A DNA stretch of 29,382 bases, taken from contig NW_006766972.1 in assembly GCF_000275845.1 (NCBI RefSeq), positions 59,860 to 89,241 of the forward strand, given 5' to 3'. The notes beneath the pieces were generated by a model that was given only the letters and a program-made list of their open reading frames with translations, was not told the origin of the DNA and did no database searches. The translations under genes were made by a program, and so were the position numbers. This stretch comes from Dichomitus squalens LYAD-421 SS1 (taxonomy: Eukaryota; Basidiomycota; Agaricomycetes; Polyporales; Polyporaceae). Below are positions 20,414 to 29,382 of this stretch, one piece after another; position 1 is the first letter of the stretch, and each line of letters starts with the position of its first letter.

Positions 20414-20514
20414 CTCGGGGCTCTCCGTTACAGTTATTCTCCATCTTCCTCTTCGAATGCCCTCGTGTATCATTGTGCTATCCTCGTTTTGTTGTCGTAC
20501 GTGAAGTCATAATT

Positions 20515-20720
20515 CAATGTATCATTTCGCTGGTCTTGCTTTCGTATGATCACCTGATTGCGCGATACAGCTCCAGCCTCCCTTCTATCAGTTGTCATCG
20601 GCTACTCACGTGCACCTGTGCTCTCAAGGATGCTCGGACATGGATTAAGGCGATCGCGTGGCCCGTTCAGCGATGAGAGACAACTAGTTCTTTCCAATCT
20701 GCTTCGCTACTGTGGGTCGT
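20515..20720 (+). pseudogene. Fragments of a DUF6533-like gene
   Basis: At 20527-20559 the plus strand encodes SLVLLSYDHLI, very like LALLVYDH and LGLLIYDY of the two intact DUF6533 proteins. At 20672-20716, in another frame, it encodes DERQLVLSNLLRYCG, like the family's second-helix motif ending in NRY. I could not join the two blocks into an intact gene or find the other helices downstream. It lies in the same orientation just before intact copy B. The matches are short, so chance similarity remains possible. Confidence 0.3.
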
Positions 20721-21364
20721 CTATGTGGTCCTATCCGCCGCTATGGGTGCTCCCGCAGTGCGACTCATCTCATGAGAGTAGGTGGTAATAGCTGACTCAA
20801 ACGAATTGCCATGTCACCCACCTTCTTTTCAGCATCTCACATGAATGATCTGGCCGCAGAGCCGCCATCCCAAATGTCATTTGTGGTCCGAATGAAACGC
20901 AAAACCACTCGTGGATCGACAGGGGCGTATTGTTGACCAGGTCACAGGAGCAACGACTCGACAGCGAGATGACAATCGGTACGCGCTCATCCACCCTACA
21001 TCGCCCTTTGTCTAAGTTGATTCTCTCATGCAGTGTTTCTTCTACAGAAGACTGCCGGCGCCGTTACACTTTTTCTCTCACCCCACCGCAACCTGTGTCC
21101 CGAACGTTTGAGCAAGCCCAGCTATCGAGAGACGGACGTCAAAAAATCCTGGGGAGTACGCGCGACCGAGGGCGCTCCTACAGGGTCGGGGCATCGCCTT
21201 GAGGAACGTCGATATCCCGCGCCGGTGACATGACCGCATAAACACCGCTAGGGGCTCTGACGGTTACCACAGCTATCGTCTGAGTGTAGGTTATACCCCA
21301 CGCTGTACGGGTTAAAATGGCGGAAATGCTCCAGATTAAGGAGCGAACGAGCGTATGAACCCCC
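20721..21364. other. Intergenic, upstream of DUF6533 copy B
   Basis: No gene is supported. Short frames occur on both strands. The last part should contain the promoter of the gene starting at 21365, but no clear core element was seen. Confidence 0.4.
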
Positions 21365-23023
21365 ATGGCACCGACTGCCCTACCTAATTCTTATGCTGAA
21401 GCCTGTGAGTGCTGGGATTTCTCTAGCCGCTATTTCTTGACGCATTACACAGTGGCCATCGGCAAGCAGTCCCGCGCAGGCGCTCTGGGGCTACTCATCT
21501 ATGATTATTGTGAGTTCGTAATTTTTACGGTAGCATACTCATCTGACCGTGGTGCCTGCCACAGTACTTACTTTAGACCTCGAGGTAAGGCTGTTCCTTA
21601 CTCCTGACTGAAAGTCGTGCGTGCTGGATGATTTGATGCACTGCAGGTCGACGTCCTTTGGAGACAGCGCAAACGCTCGCGACTGTGCTGGCTGTACTTC
21701 TTTGTACGTTCACAATCCCCTCGTTCTCATATCAGTTGCAACCAATACACATCTGCAGAATCGGCTCTTCCCCCTCATCTGGCTGGTCCTAGATCTTGGT
21801 CCGTGCTCTCTTTATGATTGTGGATCTGCTAATGTCGTACTGACCGTATCGTTTCCCAGTCCCATTTGTACCTGGGGGAATCGCCTCTGCTAAGGTGTGC
21901 AATGCCTTATATTTAATTGAAAGTGAACTCAAACTACCTATCCTCATGCAACGCAGATGTAAGTGCAGCACTGCTCGCCACAGGCGGATGCTAATATATA
22001 TCCAGATGTATCATCTATCTGGCTATCGATGAGGTTGTCATAGTCGTTTCGACACTAGCGATTCAAGGCAAGCTATTCGCGATATCAATCTGTGTTTGGT
22101 TGCTAATAAAGAGTTCAGTGATTCTCCAAAGGCGGGCAAGTCAATCCCTTATCACTTGGTGCTCAGATCCTGTCTTTATCAACGACGATGACGAGGATAG
22201 GTCTATGCACTATACAAGAAGAGTAAACGGATGCAACTGTTCCTTGTGTTCGGCTGTGGTGTCGAAGTAGCAATCATGATACTCTTTGTTGCACTGACTT
22301 TCGCTAATGTTGAAGGTGACGCTACCTGTCAAGTCACAGATACAACGCGCCACCTAAAGACCACCTGACAGAGCTTCCTGTCATCTCTACCGACACAGGA
22401 TGCTACTACTCTGGCATCTTCTCAATTTCAGCGTTCTTCTGGCTCCCCGCCTTGTTATACGAGCCACTTCTGTGCATTCTCGTCGTGTGGAAGGCGTGGG
22501 GTGAGGACCGGCTAGACCGTTTCCGGCGCGACCGTAGGGAATCTTCTCGCCAGAGCCATCATCTCACGATTGACTCGGGACGGCTCGTGAAAGCTTTTGC
22601 TCAAGACAGGTACGTCGTGCCGGTGTCCTCGGAGCGGAATTGATGGAAGTTCTAACGGCGTGCCTCAGTGTGGTTTACTTCATTGGGTGGGTCGCGACTA
22701 TGCGCCACTGTAAACGTGTGTGGACTGACGTGCGAGTGACTTACTCAGGGTCTTCATTCAGCTCGCTCTCAGCACCATCGTATGGTCGCATTATAATGGG
22801 TATATCAATATGGTCGTGCCGTACGTTGTTGTTGTCGTGAGTTGCCTTGATGCTCACCGCCCTCGCTGACACCTCTTCTTCCAGATGGTCCGGGGCGCTG
22901 CCCTCGATCCTTGGTTCCCGCCTTTTCCTGCACATGCGCGAGGCCATGCTCTTCCCCCAGCGGTATGGAGATCTGTTGGGCGCAAGTACTTTGGGCAGAA
23001 TCAGCGTCCCGAGCACTGTGTAA
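21365..23023 (+). CDS. DUF6533 multi-pass membrane protein, copy B
   Basis: Fourteen exons: 21365-21404, 21453-21509, 21565-21584, 21647-21703, 21759-21798, 21860-21894, 21957-21958, 22006-22067, 22119-22135, 22201-22315, 22372-22609, 22669-22686, 22749-22820 and 22885-23023, giving 303 aa. Exons 2 to 6, 8, 9, 10, 12 and 13 have exactly the lengths of those in copy A (57, 20, 57, 40, 35, 62, 17, 115, 18 and 72 nt), and all phases agree. DUF6533 motifs in order are LGLLIYDY, LDLEVDVLWR, LYFFNRLFP, CIIYLAIDEVVIVVSTLAIQ, VYALYKKSKR, GCYYSGIFSISAFFWLPALL and ILGSRLFLHMREA. Only the hydrophilic C-terminus differs strongly; it is 21 residues shorter than in copy A. Introns 22068-22118 and 22136-22200 have GC donors (GCAAGC and GCAAGT). 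It is probably a seven-helix membrane protein of unknown function, in opposite orientation to copy A. Confidence 0.8.
21957..21958 (+). other. Apparent 2-nt microexon (AT) in DUF6533 copy B
   Basis: The bases AT lie between an acceptor (CGCAG, end of intron 21895-21956) and a strong donor (GTAAGT, start of intron 21959-22005, which has a perfect TGCTAATA branch site). Including them gives AAG, ATA, TGT (Lys-Ile-Cys) in frame. Copy A has the same layout. Alternatively, one long intron begins two bases after AAG at GTGCAA. Confidence 0.5.
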
Positions 23024-24799
23024 TTTGCGCCTACGCATGGGACGTTCTCAATGCGGAAGCCCAAGCCGGGTGATCAATGGATTCAATAACTCGAAACCAC
23101 GCGAAATGTGCGAGACAGGCATCCTGTATGATACCCATCGAGCCGATAGGCTGGGCGTTGCGTATTGGTATCTCCTGTGTGAAGCATTGATGAAGCAACG
23201 ACCCATTGAGCTCCTCCCGTTGCGCGATATGGGACGATGTGGTCACGTCGATAGGTAGGACATAACGTCAGCGCAGATCCACCGTTAGAGAACCGCGAGT
23301 CGCAGGTACGTCCAAAGATGTGCTTTCATAAAATAGCTAACCTAGTCAACGCGCGGGCCACCCTAGCATCGCGTTTCATTCCACATATCTACCGCTACCG
23401 CTGATACTATCTCTTCTCAGCATACGCCATTTCGGATGATGTTTGCAACATCCCAAGTTTCATCGCTCATCTTCTGTTCTTCATTCAACTGAAGTTCCCG
23501 CTACTAATGTGCAAAATGGCTACTTGCCAAACCCCGATGGGTCTTCCGAAGCTGCAAGTGCTGTGGTTCGCGCTGGATACCATGGACGAGGCTGGGTAAG
23601 AGTTTGGAGGTCTGGAGCTAGCGCTCGAGTCGCTCGTGATCAAGCTGGATGGTAATCTTTCTTTCTTTCTGGATCCCGTTTAGTGCCCTGCGAGGCCGAG
23701 CCTCATGGTAGGCCATAAGTACATCAACTGACTACAATCTAAAGAAGAAGGGTACGGCGGTTCAAAAGCGAGCCAGCGGCTCGTGCAAACTAGGAGTGTG
23801 TGAGGAGGAGAAGTGTCGGATGGTGTTAGGGGAATACCGGAAGTACGAGGAACTGACAGAGGCTAGAGTAAGACGTTTGGGAGCGTAGGTGTAAGACTAG
23901 CAAGTGGCAGGGCTCAGGAAAGTGCGCTGCGGTCGCCCGTCCATCCCCGGCCATCGAAGGCAAGGGAACAGATTATAAACCTGCCGTGCATTGGGTACGC
24001 TTGCGTCCCTGGGTCTTGCCTCTTGCCATGGTCAGGAGTACGTCCGGCGGTGTCCCCGCCGTCTGGATGGTAATGATACGTGTACATAGCTTATCCAACC
24101 GTGTGGTCCTGCTGCGCTATGGGTGGGCTACACAAGTCATGAGAAGCCAACGAAGCAGCTGGCACAATCTATAGCTAATCTTGACACCGGAGTTCATTTG
24201 ACGCAAGTTGGCTGATGGAAACGTCTCCATGGCAAAGCAACTCGCTGTAAGCCATTCGTAGGTATTGAATATGATGCCATGCAAGGCACAGCGAGTTGAA
24301 GCACGAAGCCAGCGTTCCTGAGCATGGGTAGCGCAGATGACGCTAGTGGGTAGAACTATAATCAGCCATCAACTACATACATAGCACCACCAGGCCGCGT
24401 CGCGTGCCAACTGAAGGGTATGTCTTGGTACTGGAGTGCTATCTGTTCGAGCTGGTGTCGCCATCACCGAGGTGACTGGATCAATGTGACATCGCTTTGA
24501 TATCTTGTCCTGGATATTGGTGCCGGGGTGCCGTCCTATGGATTGGTTGTCATCCGCGTTGAGTGTTATCAACGACGACCACTAGATAAGTAGACAGCGG
24601 AGTCCCTGCACCTCCTGAAGGACCTCAACCTCTACCACGAGCATCACCGAATCTCTACCGTGTCCGAGACCCTCCATAACAAAACCCACATCAAGTGCCC
24701 TTTGTATGATTTGCCGATGCTATGTCCAGCGCACGGCACGTACTGACAACCTGACTTATACTGTTCTTGAAGGCTTTCTTCGACACATATCCGCCCGCC
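23024..24799. other. About 1.8 kb without a supported gene
   Basis: This holds the 3' region of DUF6533 copy B and the upstream region of the F-box gene. Reading frames are all under about 115 codons on both strands with no family motif. No tRNA, rRNA or transposon signature was recognised. An upstream exon of the F-box gene could lie near 24600-24770. Confidence 0.45.
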
Positions 24800-26362
24800 A
24801 TGGTCCCACTCCCGAACGAGATAGTAGTAGAAATTTTCTTCTTCTACAATCACTCGTACGATCCTCTACTGGATTACTCGGACGAACCACCGCCCTGGAA
24901 GATCCTGCCTCAGTCTTGGTACAATTGCAGGTGGATCCACCTCATGCTTGTATGCCGTCGTTGGCGGGAGATCGGTCTGTCCACGCGTTCTCTATGGCGA
25001 GCATCCCGAATCGGGCGCAAAGTGGAATGGTTGAGGCTGGTCCTGACCCGTTCCGGGAACCTACCCGTCGACCTACGGTTCGACGAATCCGCTCCGATCC
25101 TTTTGTACACGCCCCTCCTGGTATCGCACATCCATCGCTTCCGTTCCGTATTCTTGCATGATACGCAGATGCCACATGCTTTACCCCTCTTGCAGGCCAT
25201 ATTCAACGCCGATACGTCGCTCCCTCTCCTGTCCGGAATTGACGTCTCCACGGCGCCTGGTGGGCGGTTGGACTTATCCCCCACGCGGTTTCCTGCTCTT
25301 CGTTCGCTACGCCTCTCCTCCAAGAACATCCATTGGACCCCTGCGATGTTCCATCAACTACGTCGACTGGACCTCAACGAGTGCACTTACCGGGATTCTG
25401 CCCTCACGATGAGCCAAATGATGGATGTCCTCGCCGAATGCGCTGAACTGGAGCATCTCCGCCTCCGACTCTTCCTTTCGAAACTGCGTCAGCGGCCCAC
25501 GACAACCAACGACCGTACACCCATAACCTTTCCCAAAATGCGCGTCCTGGACATCTGCGAGACCCCCGCGGTCATCTCGCGGTTTCTGTCTCGCGTTCAG
25601 CTTTCCGCCGACATCGACGTCGTCGAGATAACTGGTCGCATGGCGGAAGCTACTGAAGACCTCTCGGACGCGTTCATGTCCTTATTGCCGGCGGACCGAA
25701 GCGGACTACCTCTTCTTCGTTCGGTTAGACATGGGCAGATCGACTGTTGGATCGACAGCTGGGCACTGGTAGGGCAAGCAGAACAACGTTCTGGGCCGAA
25801 GATGACGATAGCGCTCGAATTCGCACGGAACCCTCGAGATTCGATCGCGTTCTACCTCGAAAATGCGATGCGAGAATTTGCGACGATATTCGCCGGAGCG
25901 CCCCTGACCACGCTTCATGTGCTGGGCGACCACCAGTACGCCTCCCGTCCAGGCGCCTGGGTGCGGCTCTTTGCTGCGTTCCCAACCATAGAATATCTGG
26001 AAATCGTTGGCAGCGATAAACCTCTTGCGCTGGTGGGTGCGCTTGGACAGCCGCTGTGGGAGGAAGACTCGGACTCGGACGCGGGATCGGAGACGGATTC
26101 GACGGACTCCGCAGACGAACCGCTCGTCCTCCCTAACCTCGGCGCCATGTCTTTGGAATATCTTGAATGGTGTCCAGGCCTGATCGAGGCGATGGTGACG
26201 GTTTTCCGACGTCGCGTGAACAGAGGGATGCCGAAGGTGGACTTGGGGTTCCGGCTGGAGACCAGCGACGAGGATGGTTTTGCGGGCACGATGAGGGAGT
26301 GTTACGAGGAGCTTGAGTCGGTGACAACTGGCCTTGATGTTGACTTGTATGGCTCTCTCTAG
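24800..26362 (+). CDS. F-box protein of mushroom type
   Basis: A single open exon of 520 codons begins at an ATG in a strong context (GCCATGG). The N-terminus is an F-box: LPNEIVVEIF, then an insert, then WIHLMLVCRRWREIGLSTRSLW. F-box proteins bind Skp1 and bring substrates to the SCF ubiquitin ligase. The remainder, about residues 60-500, has irregular leucine-rich repeat-like segments such as FPALRSLRLSS, LRRLDLNEC, LEHLRLRLF and IEYLEIVG, expected to form the substrate-binding part. An acidic Asp/Ser-rich stretch (DSDSDAGSETDSTDSADE) lies near residue 425. This matches the large F-box families of agaricomycetes; substrate unknown. The frame is open upstream to 24767 and an acceptor-like TTGAAG lies there, so a short leading exon is possible. 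Confidence 0.8.
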   Translation: MVPLPNEIVVEIFFFYNHSYDPLLDYSDEPPPWKILPQSWYNCRWIHLMLVCRRWREIGLSTRSLWRASRIGRKVEWLRLVLTRSGNLPVDLRFDESAPILLYTPLLVSHIHRFRSVFLHDTQMPHALPLLQAIFNADTSLPLLSGIDVSTAPGGRLDLSPTRFPALRSLRLSSKNIHWTPAMFHQLRRLDLNECTYRDSALTMSQMMDVLAECAELEHLRLRLFLSKLRQRPTTTNDRTPITFPKMRVLDICETPAVISRFLSRVQLSADIDVVEITGRMAEATEDLSDAFMSLLPADRSGLPLLRSVRHGQIDCWIDSWALVGQAEQRSGPKMTIALEFARNPRDSIAFYLENAMREFATIFAGAPLTTLHVLGDHQYASRPGAWVRLFAAFPTIEYLEIVGSDKPLALVGALGQPLWEEDSDSDAGSETDSTDSADEPLVLPNLGAMSLEYLEWCPGLIEAMVTVFRRRVNRGMPKVDLGFRLETSDEDGFAGTMRECYEELESVTTGLDVDLYGSL

Positions 26363-26764
26363 AACGTGTCGATCACGGCTCGTGAACACAAGTTATTCTG
26401 AGACAGCCCGTGCGAACCATCGATGAGGTTGAGCATCGGGGTCGCTCCCGGCGGTCTACGGGCTGCCATGGCTCTTGTATGATGGGATGTCGTCTCACCG
26501 ACTAGTTCTGTGGTGAATGAAAGGTGTGGTTAGAGGTCATTCGGTAGACCAAACGACCTCGTGCGAGTGTCGGCAAATGTCATCGGACGAACGCAATTCG
26601 CACGGCTGTGAGAGCGCCTCCCGCATCGCGCTCCGGCTCGTCCACGCACGATGTAACCGCGCCGAGCTGCTCCCACTGTATACTTCTCGCAGCCTTGCGC
26701 ATCCTCTGCTACAATCTTCACCTCCCAGGTCACATCAGCTCCCTTAGGCAGCCTCGAGAGCACC
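26363..26764. other. Intergenic between the F-box and DUF2470 genes
   Basis: No gene is supported. It lies between two genes in the same orientation and must hold the 3' end of the first and the promoter of the second. A pyrimidine-rich stretch at about 26700-26740 is a plausible transcription start area. Confidence 0.5.
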
Positions 26765-27628
26765 ATGGCCAGCGATCCTGTCGCAGACAAGTCCGGCTTC
26801 CTTTGCATGTACATGTCGAATCACCCCGACACGCTCGTCTCGTACGTGCGGTACTGGGGCAAGGTGAAGGAGGCTGTCAGCACGGCGAAGTTGACGTCGA
26901 TTGACACGAAAGTGCGCATCTCTCCGTATGTGTCGACGCATGCGAATGGGCACTGATGCAATGATGCGCGGGACAGGGCATGAACCTCACATACCAAACG
27001 AAGGGCAGCACAGCGACCAAGGAGATTCGGGTGCAGTTTGACCCGCCCTTGGCGGGGTACGATGAGGTGAAGCCCCGGCTGATCGCGATGAAGGCAGAGG
27101 CCGAGGAGGAGCTCGGAATGGTACGCCTCGATATTCTTCTTCGAACACGTTGCATGTCCATCTAACTGCTACGGTTGCGGCGTAGGTCAAGGCACCACAG
27201 ATCACGTCCTTTAAGTTCCACCCTCAAATGGTCGTCACAGCCGTTGCAGTCTCCTTCCTGGTCTACACGACGTACGCTTCATCTCTGAAGCACGCTCCAT
27301 ACAACCCCTACTTTGCCCCTGGCAACATCATCTTGTCGTTCTTCCCATCCTGGATGCTTCGATTCTCCTGGGGCTTATTGGCAGTCTTCCATGGGTTTGA
27401 ATCTCTATATGTCGCGTACCTGTGCAGAAAGCACAGCACAGGACTCGTCGTTGGCGTAAGTGCTTAGCCGTTAGTTTGCCTTCGCGCGGTCACACACTGA
27501 CGTCTACCGCTCCTTTATTCTAGTTTCAGTATTGGCTAGCGGCGTTAATCTTGGGGTTCCCCGCCATTATATCAATTCGACAGCAAGTGCAGGAGGCAAG
27601 AATTGCGAGCATTCTGAAAGGGCAATGA
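26765..27628 (+). CDS. DUF2470 domain protein with hydrophobic C-terminal half
   Basis: Four exons, 26765-26911, 26977-27120, 27186-27455 and 27524-27628, all joined in phase 0 by introns of 65, 65 and 68 nt, give 221 aa. Residues 1-100 match the DUF2470 domain (related to the flavin- or haem-binding HugZ/PNPOx-like fold): FLCMYMSNHPDTLVSYVRYW, then AKLTSIDTKGMNLTYQ, then VQFDPPLAGYDEVKPRLIAM. The SID..GM element is created by the first splice, which supports it. Residues about 110-210 hold three hydrophobic segments: MVVTAVAVSFLVYTTYAS, SWMLRFSWGLLAVFHGFESL and FQYWLAALILGFPAIIS. The protein is therefore probably anchored in an internal membrane with the DUF2470 part facing the cytosol. The combination is common in fungi; the biochemical role is not established. 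Confidence 0.85.
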
Positions 27629-29382
27629 TAATTTCTCGGAATCAGTTCTCAGTTACTAGTTGTTGGGTAGCTCTTGGACTTGTGTATTTCTACTAAACGC
27701 TATACATACCCCGGAGGATACCTGAACACTATGAGCCGAATGTGGTGTCAAACTAAGCATCCCGCGGACGAGTTACATCCCAAAGTACAAGGTAAATGAA
27801 CGAGATCTTACAACCAAAACGGCAGTGCTTTGCTCATTGGTACTCCGGGTGAGTGGCATCGACTCTTTTCCTTACGCCTTTGCCCTCATGGAGATGGTGC
27901 TGGTCGAGATTGGAGGAAGTCGTACCCTCATCGGTAAGTCCAAAATGCCATACGATATCCGAAAAGTAAAGCTCATGTATTCGATTCCTCTCTGAGAAGC
28001 TGAGGATGTCGGAAGAGGAGACGAAGCGGGTGGCGAGCGGTTCATTTTGCAAGTAGACTCTTTCCGCAGGCGATTCAGAATCAGTGGGGTAGTTCAACTT
28101 GTAAGCACTCCAGGTTCAGAATCAGTGGGGCCTTCACGCTTAGTGCTCCGCAACGTCTCGCGCGTGCCACATGAATGGTCGTCCGTTGCCGTTCACACTA
28201 GGCAGGCTCTTCTCAGCACCGTCAAGCATGTTTGAGATTTCTTTCATGCGGTAAACTGGTATGGGAGTTTGATTCTCTGATTTCTTGCCTACCAAAGTGT
28301 GCGACAAAGGTTTCCTTAGACGCCTCTTGGGGCGGTAACGGTCATGTCCCACAGCCCCAGCCCCATTGGTTCAGAGATCACCAAGATTTGGTCTGGTTCT
28401 GAACCGCTTGCAGAAAGAGTCTATTAGAATGGTATGCATCCATTCTGCTCGGACCGCCGGTCTGTTTCCGGCAAGTCTTCGTGGACGAGGATGTCTTTAC
28501 TCCGCTTGGTCCGGACTCGCATTCCTTCGTTTGCGCACTGGACAAGTAGCAACCAAAGCACTGCACGGGGGGAGAGGAGATTTGATACCGGATAGGGATT
28601 GCTTATCCGGGATTGAGTGTATTCGGATACATTGACATAGAGGGCGCGGGGACGGACGCCAATATCAATATTTGCATCCGTGCGTTTCAGGTTTACAGCC
28701 GGTTTCAGCTCGCTTGTCGTGAGAGCGCCGCGCCGCGTCTCGCGCATTTGCCTGTTTTCCCCTTCTAAGCGCCCCCAAAGGAACTTCGGACGACGATATC
28801 TCCTCGAAAGCTCAATGTAACCATTTCATTCTTGCGTATTCTGGCTCAGGATTACGACGCGCAGGGCACGGTGTTGTAGTGAAGTTGCGCCAACTCGACA
28901 TCACCAACTTCTGGGCATTCCCGCTCTTCCAGCTCCCTACTGGACTCGGACAGCGTTGTTGGCTGAATGGTATGGCGTACTCTCCCGGAAATTGTCGGAA
29001 TGGTGAAGACAAGACACTACCGAGGGCTCTGTGTCAAAAGGCGGAGTGTCCAGCGACAATCACGTCCACCATAGGGTGGGCTCGGGTGGCAGCCCTCTTG
29101 GGCCAGCTCAAAGTCCTCGTCGGGGAGCACCAGACACCATGACCTTGCGAGCAACCCGCACCCCCACAACCCCCGCGGCCTTGCAAGGCACTAGGGGCCA
29201 TGCAGTCACTGTTGAGTAGGAGGGAGGAACAGACGAGGTGGGTAGATTGGAGCTGCAAAGGAGAGCTTGTAGAACACTACAATTGGCAACCGGCACAATT
29301 ACATGGGTTTGTAGGCTTACAGTGGACATATGTGACATGTTTCATAGCAAAGATGTGTTGGATTTGACGATATACGACAGAG
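27629..29382. other. Last 1.75 kb, no gene supported
   Basis: The first part is the 3' region of the DUF2470 gene. After that, frames of up to about 107 codons occur on both strands, but none has a recognised motif or a spliced continuation. A gene cut by the window end cannot be excluded. Confidence 0.4.
28074..28130. repeat. 16-bp direct repeat pair
   Basis: The sequence TTCAGAATCAGTGGGG occurs at 28074-28089 and again at 28115-28130, 41 bp apart start to start. No longer flanking similarity was seen. It could be a small local duplication. Confidence 0.7.

Noticed and set aside
20830..21000. A possible decayed second SUMO copy (MKRKT...GAYC and RLDSEMTI resemble parts of SUMO)
   Set aside because: The similarity covers only a few residues, the order and frames do not fit, and the Gly-Gly end is absent. 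Chance is the simpler explanation.
28255..28300. A tRNA B-box-like string (GTTTGATTCTC)
   Set aside because: There is no matching A box at the right distance upstream and no cloverleaf could be drawn.

Overview
The window looks like nuclear DNA of a mushroom-forming basidiomycete (Agaricomycetes; a polypore is possible, but the order is a guess). The basis is its many short introns (mostly 47-70 nt) with GT..AG ends and CTRAY-type branch sites, its GC-rich coding exons, and families that are typical of or expanded in this group: DUF6533 seven-helix proteins, OTT_1508-like deaminases, an F-box protein of mushroom type, and Ser/Thr-rich secreted proteins. No bacterial, viral or transposase gene was seen. 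All gene models were spliced by hand from frame, splice signals and paralogue comparison.

Layout, left to right: an N-terminally unresolved OTT_1508-like deaminase (+, 313-1130); a five-exon Ser/Thr-rich cell-surface protein with signal peptide and GPI-type tail (-, 1945-3003), with a decamer-periodic repeat array upstream; about 2 kb without a gene; a secreted Ser/Thr-rich protein with a Kex2-like site (+, 5541-6276); a 14-exon DUF6533 membrane protein (-, 6493-8130) with a decayed relative just upstream (-, about 8370-10100); a large multi-pass membrane protein with a disordered acidic tail (+, 11055-14546); an IMD/I-BAR-like protein with a long disordered tail and a probable one-base frameshift (+, 15609-19125); SUMO (+, 19627-20413); scraps of another DUF6533 gene (+, about 20515-20720); a second intact DUF6533 gene (+, 21365-23023) colinear exon by exon with the first; an F-box protein (+, 24800-26362); and a DUF2470 protein with a hydrophobic C-terminal half (+, 26765-27628). 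The last 1.75 kb has no gene I can support.

The genes do not form an obvious pathway. SUMO is a core housekeeping gene; the two Ser/Thr-rich proteins belong to the cell surface or secretome. The main internal story is the DUF6533 set: two intact inverted paralogues about 13 kb apart, each preceded by decayed relatives, sharing an intron layout that includes an apparent 2-nt microexon and using several GC-AG introns.
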